DNA from: Paenibacillus sophorae | GTDB taxonomy: Bacteria > Bacillota > Bacilli > Paenibacillales > Paenibacillaceae | Direction: 5' to 3' | NCBI RefSeq assembly: GCF_018966525.1 | Contig: NZ_CP076607.1 | Span: 682,001 to 746,000 of the forward strand | Length of the DNA stretch: 64,000 nt | The notes under the pieces: model-generated | The model's input: only the letters and a program-made list of their open reading frames with translations | What the model was told of the DNA's origin: nothing | The model's database searches: none | Shown: in pieces, positions 46,413 through 55,377 of the stretch | How positions within the stretch are numbered: position 1 is the first letter of the stretch | Layout: every line of letters begins with the position of its first letter | Program-made: the position numbers and the translations under genes

Positions 46413-46440
46413 TACATTTATACGGGTGGTGCTAATCATT

Positions 46441-48948
46441 ATGGGTAAAAGCAATGTGGTGAATTTTCCGGAGTGGACAAGAGTGGAAGATGGCGCTGAG
46501 GAAGAGAAGGCACCATGGGGAGAGCGGTTCAAGGCCTGGGGGAAGCGTCAGCGTATTCTTCGTATGCTGGATACGAGAAAATGGATGCTGCTGCTGAGCT
46601 GCATGGGTTTTCTGCTGGGAAGAGCGATGATATTGGACGAGCTGTCTCCGTTTGCCGCCGCTTTTTTCGCCATTATTGTTTTTATGCGCAAAGATTGCAC
46701 CCTTCCGGTCGGAGCGGCGATTCTTGCGGGCAGCCTGTATACTCCGTTCCCCGGCGTACTGATGATTACGGCCGAACTAATCGTCTTTATTCTTCTCTAT
46801 AAAGGGATGGAGGCCTTCCAGCGAATCGATCTGGCCTATGCGCCGGTCATGGTGTTCGTCTCCTCTTTTATGGTCGGGCTCTTTCAGACGATTATCGGTC
46901 CATCGCTCTCCTGGTATCCGCTAATGATGACAACGCTGAATGCTCTGCTCTCTTTTGTGCTGACGCTCGTCTTCCTGCAGGCTCTGCCCGTGCTTACCTA
47001 TAAACAAAAAAGCCGCGTACTGCGAAATGAGGAGATATTATGTCTTATCATTATGCTGGCTTCCATTATGACCGGTCTGGTAGGCTGGAAAGTAGGCGGG
47101 CTATCGCTGGAACATATTCTGTCGCGCTACCTGATTCTGCTGTTCGCCATGGCGGGCGGGGCTCCCCTGGGAGCGGCGGTCGGAGTCGTGACGGGCCTGA
47201 TTCTCAGTCTGGCCGACATTGGAGCGATCTATCAGATGAGTCTGCTCGCGTTCTCCGGCATGCTGGCGGGCATGCTCCAGGGCGGGCGTAAAGGCGCGGT
47301 TGCTCTCGGTATGCTGCTCGGCTCCAGTATTCTGTCCGTCTATTTCAGCGGGCCGGGTGATATGATGACCTCTACTTGGGAGACCTGCGCGGCAGTGGTG
47401 CTGTTCCTTGCAACCCCTCGCGGCATCATTAAGGCTATTGCCAAATATGTGCCCGGCACGACGGATCACAGCCGTTCCCAGCATGAGTATGCGCGGAGAG
47501 TGCGCGACATTACCGCAGATCGGGTGACCCAGTTCTCCCAGGTGTTCCGGCAGCTCTCCACCAGCTTCGGACAGATTCCGTCCGCAAGCGAAGCGGGCAA
47601 ATCGAACCGGGAAATGGAGCATTTTATGAATGCGGTCACAGAGGAGACCTGCTCGAACTGCATCCGCCGCTCCCACTGCTGGGATTCGAAGTTCTACCAG
47701 ACTTATAAATACATGACTGATATGATGACCGCCGTCGAGGAGAATCCGGACATCCGGGCGTCGAGGCTGCCTGCGGAGTGGGCCCGGATCTGCGGCAAGA
47801 CGGATGAAGTACTCGAAGTAATGCGAAGCCAATATTATCTTTACGAGCATGATATGCGCTGGAAGCGGCAAATATACGACAGCCGCAAATTTGTGGCCGA
47901 GCAGCTCTCCGGCGTATCGCAGGTTATGGAGGATCTGGCAAGGGAGATCAAACGCGAAGGGCAGGCGCTCTACCGGCAGGAAGCGCAAATTCGCGAAGCG
48001 CTGGAAAAGCTCGGCCTGTCTATCCACGGCATCGATATTGTCAGCCTCGATCCCGGACACGTGGAAATCGAAGTCGTTCACGCTTACAACCGTGGCTTTG
48101 ACGAATGCCGCAAAATGATCGCCCCCATGCTGTCCGACATATTGGGAGAAAATATTGCGGTGAAGAGCGAGACGGCGATGCACAGCCGCGACGGACTGTC
48201 GACCGTTACCTTCGGCTCAGCGAAGGCTTATGAAGTCAGCACGGGCGTGGCCGGCGCGGCCAAAGGCGGAGACATGATGTCGGGGGACAGCTTCAGTACG
48301 GTAGAGCTGGGCAACGGAACATTTGCGGTTTCGATCAGTGATGGAATGGGCAACGGGGAGCGGGCCCGGATGGAGAGCAGCGCGGCGCTTGGTATGCTGG
48401 AGAAGCTGCTGCAATCCGGCATGGATGAGAAGCTGGCAGTGAAGTCCGTGAATTCGATTCTGCTGCTGCGCTCGCCTGAGGAATTCTACGCTACCGTGGA
48501 CATGGCGCTGATTGACCAATACTCGGCGCAGACCACCTTTATGAAGATTGCCTCGGCCCCCAGCTTTATCAAGCGGGGAAGCGAGGTCATACCGATCACG
48601 GCAAGTAACCTGCCGATCGGCATTATTCAGGATATCGAGGTCGAATTCGTAACGATGCAGATGCAGGCGGGCGATATTCTGATCATGATGACCGACGGTA
48701 TTTACGATGCGCCCGGCTATGCCGTCAACAAGGAAATATGGATGAAGCGGATGATCCAGGAGCTGGAAACCAGCGATCCGCAGGAGATTGCAGACAGTCT
48801 CTTGGAGAAGGTCATCCGTTACCAAGGCAATGAGATTCATGACGACATGACCATTGTGGTCAGCCGTGTCGATCACTTTCAGCCGGAATGGTCCACGCTG
48901 CATGTGCCGGGACTCTCCCGGATGGAACGGCCGCGCACGGTGAGCTGA
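46441..48948 (+). CDS. spoIIE: Stage II sporulation protein E (PP2C phosphatase)
   Basis: SpoIIE dephosphorylates SpoIIAA to release sigma-F in the forespore and binds FtsZ at the polar septum. The 835-residue protein has a cytoplasmic start, about ten membrane segments (residues 45-330), a central regulatory region and a C-terminal PP2C phosphatase domain with SISDGMGNGERA and IMMTDGIYDAP providing metal ligands. ATG 46441 follows GGGTGGTG by nine bases; an in-frame GTG at 46426 overlaps that site. The promoter has the 22-bp Spo0A-type spacing and the leader contains a repeat element. Confidence 0.97.
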   Translation: MGKSNVVNFPEWTRVEDGAEEEKAPWGERFKAWGKRQRILRMLDTRKWMLLLSCMGFLLGRAMILDELSPFAAAFFAIIVFMRKDCTLPVGAAILAGSLYTPFPGVLMITAELIVFILLYKGMEAFQRIDLAYAPVMVFVSSFMVGLFQTIIGPSLSWYPLMMTTLNALLSFVLTLVFLQALPVLTYKQKSRVLRNEEILCLIIMLASIMTGLVGWKVGGLSLEHILSRYLILLFAMAGGAPLGAAVGVVTGLILSLADIGAIYQMSLLAFSGMLAGMLQGGRKGAVALGMLLGSSILSVYFSGPGDMMTSTWETCAAVVLFLATPRGIIKAIAKYVPGTTDHSRSQHEYARRVRDITADRVTQFSQVFRQLSTSFGQIPSASEAGKSNREMEHFMNAVTEETCSNCIRRSHCWDSKFYQTYKYMTDMMTAVEENPDIRASRLPAEWARICGKTDEVLEVMRSQYYLYEHDMRWKRQIYDSRKFVAEQLSGVSQVMEDLAREIKREGQALYRQEAQIREALEKLGLSIHGIDIVSLDPGHVEIEVVHAYNRGFDECRKMIAPMLSDILGENIAVKSETAMHSRDGLSTVTFGSAKAYEVSTGVAGAAKGGDMMSGDSFSTVELGNGTFAVSISDGMGNGERARMESSAALGMLEKLLQSGMDEKLAVKSVNSILLLRSPEEFYATVDMALIDQYSAQTTFMKIASAPSFIKRGSEVIPITASNLPIGIIQDIEVEFVTMQMQAGDILIMMTDGIYDAPGYAVNKEIWMKRMIQELETSDPQEIADSLLEKVIRYQGNEIHDDMTIVVSRVDHFQPEWSTLHVPGLSRMERPRTVS

Positions 48949-49061
48949 CCGCCATTCTCGTTCTCATCCTTTTTTCTTCCGCATTCGCCACGTTTGGAAT
49001 CTCTCAATCCGGATCATACTAGGGAAGAGAGAATTCATTTATGAGACGGGAGGAAAAAGAG

Positions 49062-49802
49062 ATGAAGCAAATTTTGCTCATAACGGACGGATGCTCCAAT
49101 GTAGGAGAAAGCCCGGTAATGGCGGCGGCGCACGCCCGTCAGGATGGGATAACGGTGAATGTGATCGGGGTCATCGACTATGGGACGATCGGTGAGCTGG
49201 GGAGCAGGGAGATCGATGACATCGCCAAAGCGGGCGGCGGACTCAGCCGGATCGTCGGCACGCCGCAGCTGGCGCAGACCATGCAGATGATGACCCGTAA
49301 GACGGTGGTTCAGACGATTCAGCAGGCGGTTAATAAGGAGGTAAAAAAAATTCTGGGCGAAGGCTCCCTGGAGGATCTGCCACCGGCCAAACGCTCGCAG
49401 GTCGTAACGGTGGTGGATGAACTCAGCGAGACAACTCCGCTGCGCCTGGCGCTTCTGATCGACGCCAGCGCAAGCATGAAGCCGAAGCTCGCGGCGGTGG
49501 AGGATGCGATCCGTGATCTGGCGCTCAGCCTTGAAGCGCGGGAGGGCAGCAGCGAAATTTCCGTGTTCCATTTTCCGGGCTCATCCAGTGAGCCGGCCGT
49601 GCTTGATATGGATTGGAGCAGAAATGTGTCAGACATCCGTACGCTGTTCGGCAAAATCCGAATGAAGGGGGCGACGCCGACAGGTCCGGCGATTTTCAAG
49701 GTGCTTGAACATTTCGGGTATGATACACTAAATGAACATCAAGGCCGCATGGCGGCTTATTCAGATGAAGGAGAAGGGATGCCTGGTGGGTACGTCGTCT
49801 AA
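49062..49802 (+). CDS. yabS: VWA-domain protein YabS
   Basis: The 246-residue protein pairs an N-terminal VWA-like fold (LLITDGCSNVGES) with a second VWA domain bearing a MIDAS-type DASASM near residue 140. These domains bind metal and mediate protein contacts. It is always next to spoIIE and yabT; function in sporulation is unproven. ATG 49062 follows GGGAGG by eight bases (246 residues; 245 in B. subtilis), whereas the earlier ATG 49041 has none. It overlaps yabT. Confidence 0.9.
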   Translation: MKQILLITDGCSNVGESPVMAAAHARQDGITVNVIGVIDYGTIGELGSREIDDIAKAGGGLSRIVGTPQLAQTMQMMTRKTVVQTIQQAVNKEVKKILGEGSLEDLPPAKRSQVVTVVDELSETTPLRLALLIDASASMKPKLAAVEDAIRDLALSLEAREGSSEISVFHFPGSSSEPAVLDMDWSRNVSDIRTLFGKIRMKGATPTGPAIFKVLEHFGYDTLNEHQGRMAAYSDEGEGMPGGYVV

Positions 49803-50727
49803 TCCGCCCCGTTCTCCGGGGGAAGTCATTGTCGGCAAGTGGCGGGGCAACCGTTATATCGTGAACCGGCTGCTTGGAAAAGGCGCAAACGGTACGGTAT
49901 ATCTGGTCAACCGGCAGGGGAGAAGGGAGAAGTATGCGCTCAAAATCGGATACGACGCGCTCGATCTTCAGTCGGAGATCAACGTGCTGACCTCGCTTCA
50001 ATCCTGCCGCGTGCGGCGGGATCAACGCTCCAGGGGGGCATCGCCGATGTCTGCCTACTTTCTGGAATCGGACGACGCTTCGGAGGGCGGATTTCCTTTT
50101 TACGTCATGCGCTATGTTCAAGGTGCGCCGCTCCATTATTTTCTGTCCCGTAAAGGCTCCTCCTGGCTTGGTCTGATTGGATTGCAGCTGCTGGACAGAC
50201 TATGCGGATTGCATGAATGCGGGTTTATCTTTGGTGATCTGAAGCCGGAAAATGTCATGGTATCGGAGTACGGCGAAGCTGAGCTGATCGATTTCGGAGG
50301 AGCGGGTCCCATCGGCCGCAGCGTGAAGCAGTTCACGGAATGGCATGACCGCGGCTACTGGAATGCCGGCAGCCGGATCGGGGATGAAGGCTATGATCTG
50401 TTCGCCTTCGCCGTGCTCTGCTTGCGGCTTCTTGACGAGACCGGACTTCAGAATGCGTCGCGGCAGCTCCCGCAGACAAGAAGCGGAGACGATTTGATCA
50501 AGCTTACGGGCCAGCTTCCCGATAAAAAGCTCGCCTCTTGGCTGAGGCTCGCGCTGAAGGGCGGGTTTTCCACTTCGGCGGAAGCCAGGGACATGTGGAA
50601 GAGCCATGTTTACACATCACGGCCCCGCAAGCCGGAGCCGATGGCGACCCCGCGTTGGTTGACCGGCGCCTTTGCGCTGTCGCTTTGCCTGCTGGCTTTT
50701 ACCGTCTACTGGATTTATCATTTTTAA
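49765..50727 (+). CDS. yabT: Ser/Thr protein kinase YabT
   Basis: YabT is a sporulation-expressed Hanks-type kinase that, in B. subtilis, is activated by DNA and phosphorylates RecA. The 320-residue product has the P-loop LLGKGANGTVYLV, lysine in YALKIG, the catalytic loop GDLKPENVM (with FGD in place of HRD, keeping the catalytic aspartate), and the metal-binding LIDFGG. One C-terminal membrane segment (last 22 residues) anchors it; no PASTA repeats. Start is uncertain: ATG 49765 with GGCGG upstream, or GTG 49786 with AAGGAG. Overlaps yabS. Confidence 0.9.
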   Translation: MKEKGCLVGTSSNPPRSPGEVIVGKWRGNRYIVNRLLGKGANGTVYLVNRQGRREKYALKIGYDALDLQSEINVLTSLQSCRVRRDQRSRGASPMSAYFLESDDASEGGFPFYVMRYVQGAPLHYFLSRKGSSWLGLIGLQLLDRLCGLHECGFIFGDLKPENVMVSEYGEAELIDFGGAGPIGRSVKQFTEWHDRGYWNAGSRIGDEGYDLFAFAVLCLRLLDETGLQNASRQLPQTRSGDDLIKLTGQLPDKKLASWLRLALKGGFSTSAEARDMWKSHVYTSRPRKPEPMATPRWLTGAFALSLCLLAFTVYWIYHF

Positions 50728-50817
50728 TATTCTATGATTATACATACGGACGGCATGTCGATTCATGCTGTCATCAAGCTGCGGACAGCCGCGGCCGGGC
50801 AGGAAAGGAAGCCGGAT

Positions 50818-52242
50818 ATGGTCGAGTGGAATGAACTGGTGGATTCGGTGATGGAAGCCGCGGCAGAACACAGGCTGTGGGAGCCGGGAGACGCCATTGT
50901 AGTCGCAGTGTCCGGAGGGCCGGATTCTGTGGCTCTTTTGCATGTTCTGCATGAAATATCCCTGAGCCGGATGCCGCTTACACTGATTTGCGCCCATGTG
51001 AACCACGGTTTCCGCGCCGAATCGGCGCAGGAGGCGGAGCTTGTGCGCCGAATGGCCGAAGAGCTCGGAATACCCTTTGAACTCGCTGAGTTCGATATTC
51101 CTTCCTTTATGAAGGAAAGCGGGCTCGGCCCGCAGGAAGCGGCCAGGGAGAAGCGTTACCGCTTTCTAATTGATACGGCGCAGCGCCGGGGTGCACGTTC
51201 CGTCGCACTGGCCCATCATGCCGACGACCAGGCCGAGACGGTTCTGATGCGACTCTTGCGGGGCAGCGCCCTGTCAGGGCTTGCGGGAATGCGCTGGATA
51301 AGAACTGAAAAAAACGTGGAACTTATCCGTCCATTCCTTCGTATTAACAAAGCGGCGCTCGTGGATGTATGCCGGCGGCGAGGCTATCTTTATGCCGAAG
51401 ATCCCAGCAACTCGCAGACCAAGTACAGGCGCAACGCGATCAGGCTGGAAGTGCTTCCTTTTTTGACGCGCTACAGTCCGAGACTGAGCCGCTCGCTGAC
51501 GCAGCTGGCGGAAATCGCCGGCGCTGAAGATGATTTTATGGAAGATGCGGCCGCTAAGTGCTTTGCTGAGACCGTTCGGCAAGAACAGGGTAAATGCATG
51601 CTGGACAGAGCGGCTTTTGCCGCCGTGCCCTCCGCTTTACAACGGCGTTTGATTAAACTAATATTAAATTATCTGTCGGCGGATATGCCGGAAATCGATT
51701 TTCCGAAGGTTGAAGCTGTGCGGCGGGGAATACTGCAAGATATGCCTACCGCCTGGAGTCTCGATTTGGGGCGCGGCTTAACCTGTTTGCGGCAGTATAA
51801 TACCATTTATTTCTTGTCCGCTCCTTTGGATCATCAGGCAAGCTACGTCTATCGTCTGCCTCTGCCCCAGCCTCGTCTTGAGCTTAACGAGATTGGTAAG
51901 GCGCTCGTAATGACGCTGGCGGAGAGAGGGAATGAGGCGGTTCTGAGGGGAGAAGGCAGCAGGCAGTCAGCCCGGTTCGATTATAAAGAGCTGGTCTTCC
52001 CGCTCACGATTCGTTCCAGATTGCCTGGAGATACCATTAAAGTCATGGGATTAAACGGAAGCAAAAAGGTAAAAGATATTTACATTGATGACAAAATACC
52101 TTCTACCGAGCGTTCACGCATTCCCCTTGTATGCGACGGACTCGGAAACATTGTCTGGATTCCGGGCATTCGCCGTTCGGTCCATGCCGCCGTCGGGGAT
52201 CATACGGCTTCGGTTCTGCTGCTGTCGATTGAAGACTTGTAG
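50818..52242 (+). CDS. tilS: tRNA(Ile)-lysidine synthase
   Basis: TilS converts C34 of the CAU-anticodon tRNA-Ile to lysidine, an essential step for reading AUA codons. The N-type ATP pyrophosphatase motif SGGPDSVALLHVLHE is present, along with AHVNHGFRAESAQEAEL and HHADDQAETVLMRLLRGSAL. The C-terminal TilS substrate-binding domain is complete. ATG 50818 follows GGAAAGGAAG (474 residues); the open frame to 50734 is unsupported. Confidence 0.96.
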   Translation: MVEWNELVDSVMEAAAEHRLWEPGDAIVVAVSGGPDSVALLHVLHEISLSRMPLTLICAHVNHGFRAESAQEAELVRRMAEELGIPFELAEFDIPSFMKESGLGPQEAAREKRYRFLIDTAQRRGARSVALAHHADDQAETVLMRLLRGSALSGLAGMRWIRTEKNVELIRPFLRINKAALVDVCRRRGYLYAEDPSNSQTKYRRNAIRLEVLPFLTRYSPRLSRSLTQLAEIAGAEDDFMEDAAAKCFAETVRQEQGKCMLDRAAFAAVPSALQRRLIKLILNYLSADMPEIDFPKVEAVRRGILQDMPTAWSLDLGRGLTCLRQYNTIYFLSAPLDHQASYVYRLPLPQPRLELNEIGKALVMTLAERGNEAVLRGEGSRQSARFDYKELVFPLTIRSRLPGDTIKVMGLNGSKKVKDIYIDDKIPSTERSRIPLVCDGLGNIVWIPGIRRSVHAAVGDHTASVLLLSIEDL

Positions 52243-52300
52243 AGGATAACCGTAATGGCCGCAGGCAGTTTTTCATAGTATAACTTAGGAGGTTCGCAGG

Positions 52301-52840
52301 TTGCAGAACGATATCCAGGAGATTTTGATCAGCGAAGAGGAAATTCAACAGAGAGTCAAAGAGCTTGGCGCCAAGCTGAGCGATGCATATGAGGGGCGCA
52401 ACCCGTTGGTCATTTGCGTGCTGAAAGGTGCGTTTATTTTTATGGCCGATTTGGTTAAAGTCATAACGGTGCCGGTCGAGATGGACTTCATGGCGGTATC
52501 CAGCTACGGCGCGACAACCAAATCTTCGGGCGTAGTGAAAATTATCAAGGATCTGGACGTTCCGGTCGATGGCCGCCATGTGCTGATCGTTGAGGATATT
52601 ATCGACAGCGGTCTTACGCTGAGTTATCTGATTGAGCTGCTTCGCAACCGCAACGCCGCATCGATTTCCGTCGTGACTCTGTTCGATAAACCGGCGGGTC
52701 GTACCGTAAGCCTTGAGGCGGATTATACCGGTTTTGTCATTCCAGACGAATTTATTGTAGGATACGGACTAGACTATGCCGAAAAGTATCGGAATCTCCC
52801 TTACATCGGGGTATTGAAGCCGGAGATCTACTCTAAATAG
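52301..52840 (+). CDS. hpt: Hypoxanthine-guanine phosphoribosyltransferase
   Basis: Hpt salvages hypoxanthine and guanine to IMP and GMP using PRPP. The 179-residue enzyme has the PRPP-binding signature VLIVEDIIDSGLTL and the flexible loop VSSYGATTKSSG. It starts with TTG at 52301, twelve bases after a strong TTAGGAGG. It stands between tilS and ftsH as in B. subtilis. Confidence 0.97.
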   Translation: MQNDIQEILISEEEIQQRVKELGAKLSDAYEGRNPLVICVLKGAFIFMADLVKVITVPVEMDFMAVSSYGATTKSSGVVKIIKDLDVPVDGRHVLIVEDIIDSGLTLSYLIELLRNRNAASISVVTLFDKPAGRTVSLEADYTGFVIPDEFIVGYGLDYAEKYRNLPYIGVLKPEIYSK

Positions 52841-52891
52841 TTCATTCACAGCCTTGGTCTTCCGGATTATTTACCTGAAGCCGCCTCGCGT

Positions 52892-52921
52892 TTGAGGTGC
52901 TCCGACAGGCTATGGTACAAT
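52892..52921 (+). promoter_or_regulatory. Promoter of ftsH
   Basis: TTGAGG (52892-52897), 18 bp, TACAAT (52916-52921), 30 bases before the ftsH start. Confidence 0.65.
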
Positions 52922-52950
52922 AACTTAAGTGTTGCGAGAGGAGGTAGGGG

Positions 52951-55002
52951 ATGAATCGGTTCATCCGAAATTCTGGTTTTTATTTGATTTTATTTCTAGT
53001 CGTGGTGGGCATTGTCCAATTCGTCAGCAATGGAAATGAAGCCGCCGATTTCCCCAGATATGACCAGTTACGGCAGGAGCTTAAGAGTAACAATGTGAAG
53101 GATTTGACGGTTCAGTTCGAAGGCAACGCCTTTAATGTAACCGGCTCTTATAAAGAGAAGCCGGAATGGGCTAAATCGCAAAGCTTTTCCACATATATTC
53201 CTCCTACGGACGCGGCTATCGAAGAACTGACTGCGGCCAGTCAGAATAACAACATACCGTTCATCCAGAAGAAAATGGAGGGCGACAGCATCTGGCTGAC
53301 CTTCCTGTCTTCGATCATTCCGCTTGTTATTATGTTCATCCTGTTCTTCTTCCTGTTCAATCAGGCGCAGGGTGGCGGCGGCAAGGTGATGAATTTCGGC
53401 AAGAGTAAAGCCCGTCTTTACAATGAAGAGAAGAAGCGGGTCACCTTTGAAGACGTAGCCGGGGCCGACGAAGAGAAGCAGGAGCTTGTCGAAGTCGTGG
53501 AATTCCTGAAAGACCCGCGGAAATTCGCTGCCGTGGGCGCGCGTATCCCTAAAGGGGTCTTGCTCGTAGGTCCTCCGGGTACAGGTAAAACACTGCTTGC
53601 CCGTGCGGTGGCAGGCGAAGCCGGAGTTCCGTTCTTCAGCATCTCCGGTTCCGACTTCGTGGAAATGTTCGTCGGCGTCGGCGCTTCGCGGGTACGCGAC
53701 CTGTTCGAGAACGCGAAAAAGAATGCGCCTTGCATCATCTTTATCGACGAAATCGACGCCGTTGGCCGTCAGCGCGGCGCTGGACTTGGCGGCGGGCATG
53801 ATGAACGCGAGCAGACGCTTAACCAATTGCTCGTTGAGATGGACGGTTTCGGCGGCAACGAAGGCATTATCATCGTCGCGGCTACCAACCGCGCCGATAT
53901 TCTTGACCCCGCCCTGCTCCGTCCAGGACGCTTTGACCGTCAGATCACGGTTGACCGCCCTGACGTGAAGGGACGCGAGGCCGTACTGAAGGTTCACTCC
54001 CGCAATAAGCCGCTGACCAAGGACGTGAAGCTTGACGTCATCGCCAAGCGCACAACCGGTTTTACCGGCGCGGATCTGGAGAACCTGCTGAATGAAGCGG
54101 CGCTGCTCGCCGCCCGCCGCAACCGCAAGGACATCTCCATGCGGGAAGTGGATGAGGCAATTGACCGCGTCATCGTCGGCACCGAGAAGCGCAGCCGCGT
54201 GATCAGCGACCGCGAGAAGCGGATCGTCGCTTATCATGAAGCCGGGCATACGATCGCCGGATACTTCCTGGAGCATGCCGATATGGTTCACAAGGTGACG
54301 ATCATCCCGCGCGGACGCGCAGGCGGATATGTCATTATGCTTCCGAAGGAAGACCGCATGCTTGTTACGAAGCAGGAGCTGCTCGACAAGGTAACCGGGC
54401 TGCTCGGAGGCCGGGTAGCCGAGGAAATGTTTATCGGCGAGATCGGCACGGGCGCATACAGCGACTTCCAGCAGGCTACGCGCATTGTCCGAAGCATGAT
54501 TATGGAATACGGCATGAGCGAGAAGCTCGGTCCGATGCAGTTCGGCACTTCCCAAGGCCAGGTATTCCTGGGCCGCGATATCGGGCACGAGCAGAATTAC
54601 AGTGATTCGATCGCTTACGAGATTGACCAGGAAATGCAGCGTTTCATCTCGGAATGCTATGAGCGATGCAGAGAGCTGCTGAAGAAGCACTCGAAGGAAA
54701 TGCATCTCATCGCAGGCACACTGCTGGAGAAAGAGACGCTTGAGCTTGAACAGATCAAGGAACTGATCGAGCAGGGCTATCTGACCGAAGACGGCAAGCC
54801 GGTTGACGGCCAAAGTCTTGCGAATGAAGGTGCGGAGCCGGTTATTGATTCGATCGGCGATGTAAAAGTCCGCATTCAGGGTAAGACTGATGAGCCTCAG
54901 GCTACGCTGGGAGATTCGCCCAAAGATATTCCAAACAATCCACAGCAAGATGGAGAGAGTGGAAATGACGAGAATAAGGGCGGCGGAGCAAGCATGAGCT
55001 AG
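52951..55002 (+). CDS. ftsH: ATP-dependent zinc metalloprotease FtsH
   Basis: FtsH is a membrane-anchored hexameric AAA+ protease degrading membrane and regulatory proteins. The 683-residue protein has two membrane segments (about 6-22 and 112-132) flanking an extracytoplasmic region, Walker A GPPGTGKT, Walker B IIFIDEID, the second region of homology, and the zinc site HEAGH with the later aspartate ligand. The last 60 residues are acidic and poorly conserved. GAGGAGG precedes the ATG. A strong terminator follows. Confidence 0.98.
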   Translation: MNRFIRNSGFYLILFLVVVGIVQFVSNGNEAADFPRYDQLRQELKSNNVKDLTVQFEGNAFNVTGSYKEKPEWAKSQSFSTYIPPTDAAIEELTAASQNNNIPFIQKKMEGDSIWLTFLSSIIPLVIMFILFFFLFNQAQGGGGKVMNFGKSKARLYNEEKKRVTFEDVAGADEEKQELVEVVEFLKDPRKFAAVGARIPKGVLLVGPPGTGKTLLARAVAGEAGVPFFSISGSDFVEMFVGVGASRVRDLFENAKKNAPCIIFIDEIDAVGRQRGAGLGGGHDEREQTLNQLLVEMDGFGGNEGIIIVAATNRADILDPALLRPGRFDRQITVDRPDVKGREAVLKVHSRNKPLTKDVKLDVIAKRTTGFTGADLENLLNEAALLAARRNRKDISMREVDEAIDRVIVGTEKRSRVISDREKRIVAYHEAGHTIAGYFLEHADMVHKVTIIPRGRAGGYVIMLPKEDRMLVTKQELLDKVTGLLGGRVAEEMFIGEIGTGAYSDFQQATRIVRSMIMEYGMSEKLGPMQFGTSQGQVFLGRDIGHEQNYSDSIAYEIDQEMQRFISECYERCRELLKKHSKEMHLIAGTLLEKETLELEQIKELIEQGYLTEDGKPVDGQSLANEGAEPVIDSIGDVKVRIQGKTDEPQATLGDSPKDIPNNPQQDGESGNDENKGGGASMS

Positions 55003-55033
55003 TCCGATATTCTGCCGCAGAGCAGGGATCAAT

Positions 55034-55070
55034 AAAATCCGGAGAACGAATTTGTTCTCCGGATTTTTTT
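55034..55070 (+). terminator. Terminator of ftsH
   Basis: A perfect 14-bp stem (55034-55047 with 55054-55067) around GAATTT with seven T residues. Confidence 0.93.
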
Positions 55071-55170
55071 AAATATAAGATAGTATAAGCTGCGCGCTTA
55101 TCCTTTGGTCTTATATTTCTACGAGAAACGGTACCGTCCCTAAAAGGACGGCGTAGCCGTTTCTTCTTGA
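55071..55170 (+). repeat. Dispersed two-stem repeat, copy B
   Basis: AAATATAAG (55071-55079) to CTTATATTT, CTACGA, GAAACGGTACCGTCC, GGACGGCGTAGCCGTTTC, TTCTTGA. Both stems are nearly perfect. It follows directly on the ftsH terminator. Confidence 0.9.
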
Positions 55171-55226
55171 TAGTGAAGAAGCAAGCTGCCGGAAATAGCC
55201 GCTTCTGTAAGAGCGTATCCATTAGA

Positions 55227-55255
55227 TTGACACGGCAAGGAACGTTGTGTACATT
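55227..55255 (+). promoter_or_regulatory. Promoter of the nad genes
   Basis: TTGACA (55227-55232), 17 bp, TACATT (55250-55255), about 120 bases before nadA. No niacin-repressor operator could be recognised with confidence in the leader. Confidence 0.75.
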
Positions 55256-55377
55256 AGTGATAAATATTACGAACTATATATCGTTTACATGATGCTGAAT
55301 ATCTTCTTACAATCTGCCTCATTTCAGATTTGATACGCCGGTGACTATACCGTTAAACATAAGGGGGAACGTGTACC

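Noticed and set aside
53068..55032. 654-codon minus-strand open frame opposite ftsH
   Set aside because: It lies wholly opposite ftsH, which is a certain gene, has no family resemblance and no ribosome binding site; it is open because of ftsH codon bias.
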